Shown here: piece after piece, positions 17,047 through 26,084 of the stretch
Layout: the number at the start of each line of letters is the position of its first letter
How positions within the stretch are numbered: the first letter of the stretch is position 1
Assembly: GCF_900107745.1 (NCBI RefSeq)
Contig: NZ_FNRO01000002.1
Span: forward strand, 372,001-436,000
From: Variovorax sp. YR216
GTDB lineage: Bacteria > Pseudomonadota > Gammaproteobacteria > Burkholderiales > Burkholderiaceae_C
DNA: 64,000 nucleotides
Direction of reading: 5' to 3'
Position numbers and translations under genes: made by a program
The notes under the pieces: generated by a model
Seen by the model: only the letters and a program-made list of their open reading frames with translations
The model's database searches: none
What the model was told of the DNA's origin: nothing

Positions 17047-18137
17047 GCACGAACAACGCAAACAAGATCAGGGTGCTGTGCGTCGACGATTCGGCGCTGA
17101 TCCGCAGCGTGATGACCGAGATCATCAACAGCCAGCCCGACATGACGGTCGTCGGGACGGCGGCCGATCCGATCGTCGCGCGGGAACTGATCAAGCAGAC
17201 CAATCCCGACGTGCTGACGCTCGACGTGGAAATGCCGCGCATGGACGGGCTCGAGTTCCTCGAGAAGCTCATGCGTCTGCGGCCGATGCCGGTGGTGATG
17301 GTCTCGTCGCTGACGGAGCGCGGTTCCGAGATCGCGCTGCGCGCGCTGGAGCTGGGCGCGATCGATTTCGTGACCAAGCCGCGCCTGGGCGTCCGCGACG
17401 GGCTGCTGAACTACACCGAGCTGATCGCGGGCAAGATCCGCACCGCATCTTGCGCGCGGCTGTTGCCGGCGCGCGGTGGCGCGGCCGCCAAACCACAGGG
17501 AGAGGTCGCGCAGGAAGCGCTGCTGAGCAGCCCGCTGCTGAGCACCGAGAAGCTCATCATCATCGGCGCATCCACCGGCGGCACGGAGGCGATCCGCGAA
17601 GTCCTGCAGCCTTTGCCGCCCGACTGCCCGGCAGTGCTCATCGCGCAGCACATGCCGGCGGGATTCACGAAGTCCTTCGCGCAGCGGCTGGACGGCCTGT
17701 GCCGCATCACCGTCAAGGAGGCCGAGCACGGCGAGCGGGTGCTGCCGGGCTATGCCTACATCGCACCGGGCGCCTACCACCTCTCGCTCGCGCGCAGCGG
17801 CGCCAACTATGTTGCGCATCTCGATCAGGAACCCCCGGTGAACCGTCACCGGCCGTCGATCGACGTGCTCTTTGATTCCGCGGCTAAACATGCGGGCAAG
17901 AACGCGATCGGAATGATCCTCACCGGCATGGGCAAGGACGGTGCGGAAGGCCTCCTGCGCATGAAGAAGGCCGGCGCCCACACGCTGGCCCAGGATGAAG
18001 CGAGCTGCGTGGTCTTCGGCATGCCGAAGGAAGCGATTGCATTGGGTGCGGCCGATGAGGTCGTGCCGTTGGGAGAGATGAGCCGCCGTGTGCTGGCCCA
18101 TCTACGTACGTTCGGTGCGCGGACTAATCGTGTCTAA
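17043..18137 (+). CDS. cheB: Chemotaxis response regulator and methylesterase CheB
   Basis: CheB demethylates receptors when phosphorylated by CheA. The 364-residue product has a receiver domain ([14 protein letters not shown], phosphoacceptor Asp61 in [15 protein letters not shown], Lys in VTKPRLG). A linker leads to the methylesterase domain with the catalytic Ser in [10 protein letters not shown], His in AQHMPAGFT, and Asp in [10 protein letters not shown] chose the GTG at 17043, overlapping the cheD stop, because AAGGAAG precedes it and the product begins at the expected position. Repeat copy B follows its stop directly. Confidence 0.96.
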   Translation: MSTNNANKIRVLCVDDSALIRSVMTEIINSQPDMTVVGTAADPIVARELIKQTNPDVLTLDVEMPRMDGLEFLEKLMRLRPMPVVMVSSLTERGSEIALRALELGAIDFVTKPRLGVRDGLLNYTELIAGKIRTASCARLLPARGGAAAKPQGEVAQEALLSSPLLSTEKLIIIGASTGGTEAIREVLQPLPPDCPAVLIAQHMPAGFTKSFAQRLDGLCRITVKEAEHGERVLPGYAYIAPGAYHLSLARSGANYVAHLDQEPPVNRHRPSIDVLFDSAAKHAGKNAIGMILTGMGKDGAEGLLRMKKAGAHTLAQDEASCVVFGMPKEAIALGAADEVVPLGEMSRRVLAHLRTFGARTNRV

Positions 18138-18236
18138 CCCCCAGCCTCGCCCACTTCGTGTGGCTCTGCACCCCCTTTCAGGGGGCGCACCCGGCGGCCC
18201 GGCGGAGCCGGTTCCGCGGGTGCCCTGGGTTGGGGT
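18137..18236 (+). repeat. Structured intergenic repeat, copy B (cheB-cheY)
   Basis: Nearly identical to copy A over the first 85 bases, with CCCCCAG starting at the last base of the cheB stop codon. GCACCC (18187-18192) pairs with GGGTGC (18218-18223). It separates two genes that would otherwise be tightly packed in one transcript. Confidence 0.9.
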
Positions 18237-18293
18237 GCGTCGGCAATTTGGGCGTGAGAGTGTGTTGGAAATTGCAGTGAACTTTTGGAGCAA

Positions 18294-18689
18294 ATGAACG
18301 TGATCGACAAGAGCATCAAGATCCTGGTTGTGGATGACTTCCCGACCATGCGGCGCATCGTGCGCAACCTTCTGAAGGAACTCGAATTCCTCAACGTCGA
18401 CGAGGCCGAGGACGGCGCGGCAGGCCTGGAGAAGCTGCGCGGCGGCAGCTTCGGGTTCGTGGTCTCGGACTGGAACATGCCCAACATGGACGGCCTGACG
18501 ATGCTGCAGAACATCCGTGCCAATCCGGAGCTGTCGAAGCTGCCGGTGCTGATGGTGACGGCCGAGGCCAAGAAGGAAAACATCGTGGCCGCCGCGCAGG
18601 CCGGCGCGAACGGCTATGTGGTGAAGCCTTTCACTGCCGCGACGCTGGAAGAGAAGATCACCAAGATCTTCGAGAAGCTGGCCAAGTGA
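18294..18689 (+). CDS. cheY: Chemotaxis response regulator CheY
   Basis: CheY-P binds FliM at the motor to switch rotation. The 131-residue single receiver domain shows [18 protein letters not shown], phosphoacceptor in [13 protein letters not shown], Thr in [11 protein letters not shown] and Lys in [12 protein letters not shown], all intact. GGAG at 18287-18290 is very near the ATG at 18294. A GTG at 18300 would have better spacing, so the start is uncertain by two codons. cheZ follows 41 bases later. Confidence 0.96.
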   Translation: MNVIDKSIKILVVDDFPTMRRIVRNLLKELEFLNVDEAEDGAAGLEKLRGGSFGFVVSDWNMPNMDGLTMLQNIRANPELSKLPVLMVTAEAKKENIVAAAQAGANGYVVKPFTAATLEEKITKIFEKLAK

Positions 18690-18730
18690 CCTTTTGCGGA
18701 GCGCATCGCGCGCACCGCGGAGCAAATCAA

Positions 18731-19372
18731 ATGAATCAAACCATCGACAACGATCACGGGAACACCGCTGAACAGTTGCTGGGCCGCATCGGGCAGCTGA
18801 CGCGCCAGTTGCGTGAAGGCATGCGCGAGCTGGGCCTCGACAAGCAGGTCGAGAAGGCCGCGCAGGCGATTCCCGGTGCGCGCGACCGCCTCAACTACGT
18901 GGCGGAAACCACGGAGCGGGCCGCGCATCGCGCGCTGAACGCGATCGACATCGCGCAGCCGCTGCAGGAAGGGCTTGCCAACGACGCCAAGGGCCTCACG
19001 CAGCGTTGGGACGAGTGGTTCAAGAACCCGATCGAGCTCGATCATGCGCGCCAGCTCGTGACGGACACGCGCGAGTACCTGGGCGACGTGCCGCAGAAGG
19101 CCAGCGCGATCAATGCGCAGCTCATGGAGATCCTGATGGCGCAGGACTTCCAGGACCTGACCGGCCAGGTCATCAAGAAGATGATGGAAGTGGTCAACGA
19201 GGTCGAGACGCAGTTGCTGCAAGTGCTGATCGACAACTCGCCGGCCGAGAAGCGGCAGGAGATCGTTGCTTCGAACAGCCTGATGAACGGACCGCAGATC
19301 AAGGCCGGCAATCCCGAAGCGGTGACCGACCAGTCGCAGGTCGACGACCTGCTGGCGAGCCTGGGGTTTTGA
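18731..19372 (+). CDS. cheZ: CheY-P phosphatase CheZ
   Basis: CheZ speeds dephosphorylation of CheY-P. The 213-residue helical product keeps the active-site region LMAQDFQDLTGQVIKKMMEVV (Gln and Asp of the catalytic face). Its C-terminal CheY-binding peptide is DQSQVDDLLASLGF. The ATG at 18731 follows GGAG at 18719-18722. An upstream start at 18686 would overlap cheY and add a non-conserved tail. This completes the sensory operon that begins at cheR. Confidence 0.95.
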   Translation: MNQTIDNDHGNTAEQLLGRIGQLTRQLREGMRELGLDKQVEKAAQAIPGARDRLNYVAETTERAAHRALNAIDIAQPLQEGLANDAKGLTQRWDEWFKNPIELDHARQLVTDTREYLGDVPQKASAINAQLMEILMAQDFQDLTGQVIKKMMEVVNEVETQLLQVLIDNSPAEKRQEIVASNSLMNGPQIKAGNPEAVTDQSQVDDLLASLGF

Positions 19373-19491
19373 CCCGGCGATTGGGAGAGAAGGGGGGCGT
19401 TACTCCCCTTGATCGGGCGATTGTTCCAGCCCGGTGGATCGAATAATCAGCCACGAGCCGGTGGTCTTCACCGATGCTCGATGGAGCATGA

Positions 19492-20637
19492 ATGGCTGAG
19501 GAAAGCGATCTCGAAAAAACGGAACCTGCCTCTGCGCGGCGCCTGGAGAAGGCGCGCGAAGAAGGCAACGTCGCCCGGTCCCGCGAGCTGACCACGCTGG
19601 TCATGCTGGGCACCGCCATTGGCGGCCTGTGGTTCTCGGCGGCGTCGCTCGGCGGCACCATGGAACATGCGCTGCGCAAGGGCCTGCGCTTCGAACGCGA
19701 CTCGGCGTTCGATCCGTCGCAGATGATGGTCCAGGCCGGTTCGATGGTGCTGCACGCGCTCATGGCGATTGCACCGCTGTTCGTGATGATGGTGGTGGCC
19801 GCGGTGGTCGCGCCGATGATGCTCGGCGGCTGGCTGTTCTCGGGCAAGGCGGTGTCGCCGGACTTCGGCAAGCTCAACCCGGTCGCCGGCATCGCGCGGA
19901 TGTTCTCGGCGCAATCGCTCGTCGAACTCGTCAAGGCGCTGTCGAAGTCGGCGCTGATCGGCGGCGTCGCCTGGCTGGTGATCGCACGCGATCTCGACGG
20001 CGTGATGCAGCTCATGACGCTGCCGGTGAGCGCCGCGATTCCGCAGACCATCATGATCGTCGCGCGCGACTGTGCGCTGATCGCTGCCGCGCTGCTGGTG
20101 GTGGCGATGATCGACGTCCCCTGGCAGCTCTTCAGCTACTACCGCAAGCTGCGCATGTCGCGCGAGGACCTGCGCCAGGAGCACAAGGAAAGCGAAGGCG
20201 ATCCGCAGATCAAGGCGCAGATCCGTCGCCAGCAGCAGGCGATCGCACGTCGCCGGATGATGTCCGAGGTGCCGAAGGCCGACATCGTCGTCACGAACCC
20301 GACGCACTTCGCGGTGGCCCTCAAGTACGTCGACGGCGACATGCGCGCTCCGCGCGTGGTCGCCAAGGGCACCGACCTGATCGCACAGCGCATCCGCGAA
20401 CTCGCGGTGGCGCACAAGGTGGCGGTGCTCGAGGCGCCGCCGCTCACGCGGGCGCTCTACAAGCACGCGCGGCTGGGTGACGAGATCCCGTCCGGCCTCT
20501 ACACCGCGGTCGCCGAAGTGCTCGCCTGGGTCTACCAGCTCAAACGCTGGAAGAACGAGGGCATCGGCGATGCGCCACGCACACCAACCGACCTGCCGAT
20601 TCCCGAGGCGCTCGCCTACACACCGAAGACCGCATGA
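19492..20637 (+). CDS. flhB: Flagellar export gate protein FlhB
   Basis: FlhB is an inner-membrane export-gate component that switches substrate class after cleaving itself. The 381-residue product has the N-terminal SDLEKTEPASARRLEKAREE, four membrane segments between about 32 and 215, and the autocleavage motif NPTH (in VVTNPTHFAVALKY). A C-terminal domain is followed by a Pro-rich tail. The stop overlaps flhA (ATGA). A short hairpin (AAGGGG/CCCCTT, 19390-19410) lies in the 119-base gap after cheZ. Confidence 0.97.
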   Translation: MAEESDLEKTEPASARRLEKAREEGNVARSRELTTLVMLGTAIGGLWFSAASLGGTMEHALRKGLRFERDSAFDPSQMMVQAGSMVLHALMAIAPLFVMMVVAAVVAPMMLGGWLFSGKAVSPDFGKLNPVAGIARMFSAQSLVELVKALSKSALIGGVAWLVIARDLDGVMQLMTLPVSAAIPQTIMIVARDCALIAAALLVVAMIDVPWQLFSYYRKLRMSREDLRQEHKESEGDPQIKAQIRRQQQAIARRRMMSEVPKADIVVTNPTHFAVALKYVDGDMRAPRVVAKGTDLIAQRIRELAVAHKVAVLEAPPLTRALYKHARLGDEIPSGLYTAVAEVLAWVYQLKRWKNEGIGDAPRTPTDLPIPEALAYTPKTA

Positions 20638-22727
20638 ATTCCATGGCCAGCTTGATGCGTCTACCGACGCAAATGTTCTCCGGCAACCAGTTCAAGGGGC
20701 TGGCGGGGCCGATCCTCATCATCCTCATCCTGAGCATGATGGTGCTGCCGCTGCCGCCCTTCCTGCTCGACCTGCTGTTCACCTTCAACATCGCGATGTC
20801 GGTGATGGTGCTGCTGGTGAGCATGTACACGATGAAGGCGCTGGATTTCGCGGCCTTCCCGGCGGTGCTGCTGTTCTCGACGCTGCTGCGCCTGTCGCTC
20901 AACGTCGCATCCACGCGCGTGGTGCTGATGCACGGTCATACCGGGCCCGACGCGGCGGGCAAGGTGATCGAGGCCTTCGGGCACTTCCTCGTGGGCGGCA
21001 ACTTCGCGGTCGGCGTGATGGTGTTCATCATCCTCGTGATCATCAACTTCATGGTGATCACCAAGGGCGCGGGCCGGATCGCCGAGGTCGGCGCGCGCTT
21101 CATGCTCGACGCGATGCCCGGCAAGCAGATGGCGATCGACGCCGACCTCAACGCGGGCCTCATCGGCGAGGACGTCGCCCGCAAGCGCCGCACGGAAGTC
21201 GCGCAGGAGGCCGACTTCTACGGCTCGATGGACGGTGCCAGCAAGTTCGTGCGCGGCGACGCGGTTGCCGGCCTCATGATCATGGTCATCAACATCATCG
21301 GCGGCCTGGTGGTCGGCGTGGTGCAGCATGGACTGGACTTCTCGACCGCCGGCACGACCTACACGCTGCTGGCGATCGGCGACGGCCTGGTCGCGCAGAT
21401 CCCGGCGCTGGTGATCTCGACCGCGGCCGGCGTGATCGTGTCGCGCGTGACGACCGAAGAAGACGTGGGCCGCCAGCTCACCGGGCAGCTGTTCTCGAAC
21501 CCGCAGGTGCTGTTCCTCACGGCCGGCATCATCGGCCTGATGGGGATGATCCCCGGCATGCCGAACCTGGCCTTCCTGCTGATCGCGGGGGCGCTGGCCT
21601 GGGGCGGCCGTGCGCTGTTGCGCCGCAAGCCGCGCGCCGCGGCGGCGCAGGCCACGGCCACGCAGGTGTCGCAGGTGCCGGCGGCTGAGGCGACCGAAGC
21701 CAGCTGGGACGATGTCGCGATGGTCGACCCGCTCGGCATGGAAGTCGGCTACCGCCTGATCCCGCTGGTGGACCAGTCGCAGCAGGGCGAGCTGCTGGGC
21801 CGCATCAAGAGCATCCGCAAGAAGATCGCGCAGGAGATCGGCTTCCTGGTGCCGGTGGTGCACATCCGCGACAACCTGGAGATCAAGCCCAACAGCTACG
21901 TCATCAGCCTCAAGGGCGTGGAGATCGGCCGCGGCGAAGCCTTCCCGAACCAGTGGATGGCGATCAACCCGGGGCAGGTCACCGGCAGTCTGCCCGGCAC
22001 GCCGACGACGGACCCGGCCTTCGGCCTGCCGGCGGTGTGGATCGACGGCAGCCTGCGCCAGCAGGCGCAGATCTACGGCTACACCGTGGTCGATGCGTGC
22101 ACCGTGATGGCGACGCACCTGAACCACCTGATCCAGACGCACGCGGCGGAACTGCTCGGCCGGCAGGAAGTGCAGCAGCTGCTCGACCAGATCACCAAGA
22201 CCGAGCCGAAGCTCACCGAAGACCTCGTGCCCAAGGTCGTGTCGCTCAGCACGCTGCACAAGGTGCTGCAGAACCTGCTCGACGAGGAAGTCTCGATCCG
22301 CGACATGCGCACCATCCTCGACGTCATTGCCGAGCATGCGCCCACGACCAAGGATGCGACCGAGCTCACGTCGATGGTGCGCCTCGCACTGGGCCGGGCG
22401 ATCACGCAGCAGCTGTTCCCGGGCGATGCCGAACTGCACGTGATCGGCCTCGATGCGTCGCTCGATGCCGTCCTGCAGCAGGCCATGACCAGCAGCAGCG
22501 GCATCGAACCCGGCCTTGCCGACAACCTGCTGCGCCAGACGCAGGCGGCCATCACGCGGCAGGAGCAGATCGGCCTGGCGCCGGTGCTCGTGGTGCAGCA
22601 CTCGCTGCGCGTGCTGCTCGCGCGCTTCCTGCGGCGCAGCCTGCCTCAACTGAAGGTGCTCTCCCACGCGGAGATCCCTGACACCCGCAACATCAAGATC
22701 ACCGCCACCATTGGAGGAAGAGCGTGA
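20634..22727 (+). CDS. flhA: Flagellar export gate protein FlhA
   Basis: FlhA forms the nonameric export-gate ring. The 697-residue product has about eight membrane segments in the first half. The conserved FHIPEP-type cytoplasmic loop contains ARFMLDAMPGKQMAIDADLN and RKRRTEVAQEADFYGSMDGA. The large cytoplasmic domain holds IGFLVPVVHIRDNLEIKPN and binds substrate-chaperone complexes. It starts inside the flhB stop and ends inside the flhF start. Confidence 0.97.
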   Translation: MNSMASLMRLPTQMFSGNQFKGLAGPILIILILSMMVLPLPPFLLDLLFTFNIAMSVMVLLVSMYTMKALDFAAFPAVLLFSTLLRLSLNVASTRVVLMHGHTGPDAAGKVIEAFGHFLVGGNFAVGVMVFIILVIINFMVITKGAGRIAEVGARFMLDAMPGKQMAIDADLNAGLIGEDVARKRRTEVAQEADFYGSMDGASKFVRGDAVAGLMIMVINIIGGLVVGVVQHGLDFSTAGTTYTLLAIGDGLVAQIPALVISTAAGVIVSRVTTEEDVGRQLTGQLFSNPQVLFLTAGIIGLMGMIPGMPNLAFLLIAGALAWGGRALLRRKPRAAAAQATATQVSQVPAAEATEASWDDVAMVDPLGMEVGYRLIPLVDQSQQGELLGRIKSIRKKIAQEIGFLVPVVHIRDNLEIKPNSYVISLKGVEIGRGEAFPNQWMAINPGQVTGSLPGTPTTDPAFGLPAVWIDGSLRQQAQIYGYTVVDACTVMATHLNHLIQTHAAELLGRQEVQQLLDQITKTEPKLTEDLVPKVVSLSTLHKVLQNLLDEEVSIRDMRTILDVIAEHAPTTKDATELTSMVRLALGRAITQQLFPGDAELHVIGLDASLDAVLQQAMTSSSGIEPGLADNLLRQTQAAITRQEQIGLAPVLVVQHSLRVLLARFLRRSLPQLKVLSHAEIPDTRNIKITATIGGRA

Positions 22728-25225
22728 GTATCCCGACAGACGTGCGGACCACGGCCCGCAGATTCTTTGCCGCAACCAGCCGCGAGGCGCTGCGCCTGGT
22801 GCGCGAGGCCCTCGGCGCGGAGGCCATCGTCCTCAGCAACCGCGCATCGGCCGAAGGGGTCGAGATCGTGGCCATGCTGGAGAGCGATGTCACGCAGGCG
22901 CTGCAGAGCGCCGCGCCGATGGAGCCGGTGAGCGCGCCTGCGCCGGTCGTGCCGGCTCGGGTCGTCGCGCCCGCGGTGGCTGCCGAGCCCCCGGCGCCCG
23001 TTGCACCTGTCGCCGCCGCCATTCCGGCGCCGGCACCGGTCGTTGCGGCCCCCGCGGCTCAGGCGAGGCCCGAGCCGCAACCCGCCGCGGCGCAAACCGA
23101 CGTGGTGCTGAGCGAACTCCACTCGATGCGCGGCATGATCGAGGAACAGCTCGCCAGCGTCGTGTGGAACGACAAGCAGCGACAGGACCCGGTGCGCGGC
23201 CGCCTGCTGCGCACGCTGCTCGGCGCAGGCTTCAGCGCGCGTCTTTCGAAGGCGCTGCTCGAAAAGCTGCCCACCGGCCAGACCTACGCACAGGGCATGG
23301 CCTTCGCGCGCTCGGAGCTGATCCGCGCGCTGCCGGTGCATGAGGACGAGGACGCGCTGCTGTCGCAGGGTGGCGTCTATGCGCTCATGGGGCCGACCGG
23401 CGTCGGCAAGACGACGACCACCGCGAAGCTCGCCGCGCGCTGCGTGATGCGCTTCGGCGCCGACAAGCTCGCGCTGGTGACCACCGACAGCTACCGGATC
23501 GGCGCCTACGAGCAATTGCGCATCTACGGCCAGATCCTCGACGTGCCGGTGTACGGCGTGAAGGACGCGGCTGACCTGCACCTGGTGCTGCAGGACCTGC
23601 GCGACAAGCACATGGTGCTGATCGACACCGTCGGCATGAGCCAGCGCGATCGCGCGGTGTCGGACCAGATCGCGATGCTGTGCAGCACCCACCGGCCGGT
23701 GAAGCGGCTGCTGCTGCTCAACGCGACCAGCCACGGCGACACGCTCAACGAAGTGGTCCATGCCTATCGCCATGGCGGCGGCAACGAGCTCGCGGGCTGC
23801 ATCTTCACGAAGATGGACGAGTCCACGCACCCGGGCGCGCTGATCGACACCGTGATCCGCCACCGCCTGCCGGTGCACTACATCTCCAGCGGGCAGAAGG
23901 TGCCCGAGAACCTGATGCCCGCCGATCGCGCGCAGCTGGTGGACAGCGTCTTCCAGCCGCGGCGCCACAACGCGCTGTTCGTGCCGAGCGAAGTCGAGAT
24001 GCAGGACGAGCCGGCGGGCACCGCGCCGTCCGCGCAAGTGGTGCAGGCGCAGGCCGAGACCGACCGTCTGCGCACGCAGTACCAGAACCTCATCCGCGCG
24101 ATGGCGCACGACGCGCAGGAACTCGCGACCGCCGCCGGCGCGCTCGCCGGAGCGCAGATCGGCTTCGAAGCGGCGCGGCGGTTCTGGCGCCATGCGGGCG
24201 ACGAAGGTATCAGCCAGAAAGCGGTGCAGGACGACCTGATGGTGCACGCCCGCAGCGAGATCGCCGTGGGTTGCGACAGCCATGTGCTCGCGTTGTCGGG
24301 GCAGGTGAGCCTGCGCTCGAACGCCGGGGACGATGTCTACGAGTGCCAGAGCAGCCTGCTCCTGTCCGACCGCAGCGGGCAGCCGCTGTCGGCGCCGAAC
24401 CAGTGGCTGTCCACCGCGGCGACGCGCGGCAGCGATGCGCGCCGCAAGCCGGGCGCGCGCCAGGTGCAGTGGCTGCGCCAGCAAGTTCTGGGCAAGCCGG
24501 TGGTGCACCTGCTGCCGAGGTTGCCTGCAGTCGAACTGATGGCCGAGTGGCAGTCGCAGAACCAGCAATGGCTGGCCCGCGTGCCCGGCTCCACCAGCGT
24601 GATTGAGCTGCGTACCGGCGAGTCGAGCGCGCTGGCGCGCATCGACGCCGAATTCAGCGAGCCGGTGCCGACCGTCTTCAAGGGCAAGCCGGCGATGCAA
24701 TGCGAGGCCCACGCGATGGTCCAGCTGCGCGTCAGTGCCGACAAGCCCGCGCTGCCGCCGCTGCGCGGCGTGGTGCGGCGCGTGCTCGATGAGCGGGGCC
24801 AGAAGATCCTCGCGCAGACCTGCCTGCTGTCGAACGTGGACATGCGCGTCACTGCGCGCCAGCTCGCGCAGTGGCAGGCCTGGGCAGCCGACGCGGAGCC
24901 GTGCTTCCGCCTCATCCGCCAGGGCCTGCAACTTGCGGGCGGCATGGGCGAGCTGGGCGATCCGGACATGCTCAAGCGTCTGCTGATCGCGGGCCAGGTG
25001 ACCACCACCGCGTGGCGCCTGCTGCACGCCAGGGGCGAGTGGGCGGACCGTGCGCGCGTGCTGCTCAACGAGTTGACGGGGCGCCCCGCCAAGTCGACCC
25101 GGCCGCTCACCGGCAACGCGCTGTACCTGGGCGTGAGCAAGCTCTTCGTGTTGCTGGAAGCGCTAGGCACCGAGTCGACCGCGCCGATGCAGCCGCAACT
25201 GCGCGCCATGGAAAAGCAGGCTTGA
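22724..25225 (+). CDS. flhF: FlhF GTPase with transposase-like C-terminal extension
   Basis: FlhF is an SRP-type GTPase that helps place polar flagella. The 833-residue product has an N-terminal B domain (1-65) and an Ala/Pro linker (66-125). The NG domain to about 412 has P-loop GPTGVGKTTTTAKLA at 223-237, TTDSYRIGAYEQL, and LIDTVGMSQRDR. Typical FlhF ends there. Here another 400 residues follow in frame. Residues about 460-770 resemble a Tn5/IS4-type transposase by eye: ARRFW followed by a helix; SSLLLSDRSGQPLSAPNQW; and AEPCFRLIRQGLQLAGG then TTAWRLLHAR. The catalytic Asp positions are lost (LALSGQV, LLPRLPA). The GTG start follows GGAGGAAG. Confidence 0.93.
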   Translation: MSIPTDVRTTARRFFAATSREALRLVREALGAEAIVLSNRASAEGVEIVAMLESDVTQALQSAAPMEPVSAPAPVVPARVVAPAVAAEPPAPVAPVAAAIPAPAPVVAAPAAQARPEPQPAAAQTDVVLSELHSMRGMIEEQLASVVWNDKQRQDPVRGRLLRTLLGAGFSARLSKALLEKLPTGQTYAQGMAFARSELIRALPVHEDEDALLSQGGVYALMGPTGVGKTTTTAKLAARCVMRFGADKLALVTTDSYRIGAYEQLRIYGQILDVPVYGVKDAADLHLVLQDLRDKHMVLIDTVGMSQRDRAVSDQIAMLCSTHRPVKRLLLLNATSHGDTLNEVVHAYRHGGGNELAGCIFTKMDESTHPGALIDTVIRHRLPVHYISSGQKVPENLMPADRAQLVDSVFQPRRHNALFVPSEVEMQDEPAGTAPSAQVVQAQAETDRLRTQYQNLIRAMAHDAQELATAAGALAGAQIGFEAARRFWRHAGDEGISQKAVQDDLMVHARSEIAVGCDSHVLALSGQVSLRSNAGDDVYECQSSLLLSDRSGQPLSAPNQWLSTAATRGSDARRKPGARQVQWLRQQVLGKPVVHLLPRLPAVELMAEWQSQNQQWLARVPGSTSVIELRTGESSALARIDAEFSEPVPTVFKGKPAMQCEAHAMVQLRVSADKPALPPLRGVVRRVLDERGQKILAQTCLLSNVDMRVTARQLAQWQAWAADAEPCFRLIRQGLQLAGGMGELGDPDMLKRLLIAGQVTTTAWRLLHARGEWADRARVLLNELTGRPAKSTRPLTGNALYLGVSKLFVLLEALGTESTAPMQPQLRAMEKQA

Positions 25226-25235
25226 GGAGCATCGC

Positions 25236-26048
25236 ATGAGCAAGCTGGTTGCGGATCAGGCGGACGGACTGCGCCGCCTCCTGGCGAACACGCCGACGCG
25301 CGTCATCGCGATCGCGGGCATGAGCCGCGGCGACGGCGGGACCACCACCGCGATGAATCTCGCGGCGGCGCTGGTGCATCAGGGCAAGGACGTCTCGCTG
25401 ATCGACGAGCAGGATCCGGATCGCGCCTCGGCCGGAGCGGCATGGGGCGTCGATGTGCCGGGCAGGGCGGCCGAATGCGGCGTGGAAGTGCTGCCGTCGC
25501 CGCATCCGTCGATCGATCCGAGGACGCTTCGCCGCAGTGGCGTGGTGCTGATCGATGCCGCACTCGACGACGAAGGCCGGCTGTCGCCGCTCGCGCAGCG
25601 TGCGGACGAACTGGTGCTGGTGCTGCAGCCGAGCGCCGCGTCGATCACGGCGGCCTATGCGGGCATCAAGCGCCTGCACTACGCGCACGGCCTGATGCAG
25701 ATCCGCTTCCTGGTCAACCGCGCATCGGGCATCGAAGAGGCGCAGAAGATCATGAGCAACCTCGCCAACACCGGCAGCCGCTATCTCGCGGTGTCGCTGG
25801 AGCCGGCGGGCTGGGTTCATGCCGATGCGCACCATGCCGATGCCCGGCGTCTCGGCCGTACGGTGGTGGAAGCGTTTCCGGCGAGCCCGGCCGCGGTGGA
25901 CTTCCGCCGCATCGCCGCCGACGTGCTGCGCTGGCCATGGCGCACACCCGCACGCACGGTGCGGTCGAACGACCATGCCATGAACGACAGCCGCATCGCG
26001 ATGTCTGCGCCGCGCGCACTCCACATGCCGAGCGCCGCCGTCGCCTGA
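25236..26048 (+). CDS. flhG: MinD-like flagellar number regulator FlhG (FleN)
   Basis: FlhG antagonises FlhF and limits flagellar number. The 270-residue product has the N-terminal activating motif DQADGLRRLL and a MinD/ParA-like fold with LIDEQD and VVLIDAAL. The deviant Walker A, normally KGGVGKT, reads SRGDGGTTT (30-38), so both lysines are absent. This suggests weak or lost ATPase activity, or a variant nucleotide mode. A 35-residue tail after about 235 is not conserved. The gene lies 10 bases after flhF and 36 before fliA. Confidence 0.9.
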   Translation: MSKLVADQADGLRRLLANTPTRVIAIAGMSRGDGGTTTAMNLAAALVHQGKDVSLIDEQDPDRASAGAAWGVDVPGRAAECGVEVLPSPHPSIDPRTLRRSGVVLIDAALDDEGRLSPLAQRADELVLVLQPSAASITAAYAGIKRLHYAHGLMQIRFLVNRASGIEEAQKIMSNLANTGSRYLAVSLEPAGWVHADAHHADARRLGRTVVEAFPASPAAVDFRRIAADVLRWPWRTPARTVRSNDHAMNDSRIAMSAPRALHMPSAAVA

Positions 26049-26084
26049 ATCAGATCAACCCGAACAACGCAACAAGGACCGCAC

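Noticed and set aside
19390-19410. Terminator between cheZ and flhB
   Set aside because: Stem of six pairs with a nine-base loop and no T-run; too weak to call.
20661-22775. A 704-residue open frame antisense to flhA
   Set aside because: High-GC shadow frame, Arg/His/Leu-rich with no domain pattern; flhA on the other strand is clearly real.
22646-25027. A 793-residue open frame antisense to flhF
   Set aside because: Same GC effect; sequence is low-complexity and lacks any recognised motif.
24100-25035. A recent insertion sequence inside flhF
   Set aside because: No terminal inverted repeats or target duplication seen, frame and base use match flhF, and catalytic residues are lost. An old fusion fits better.
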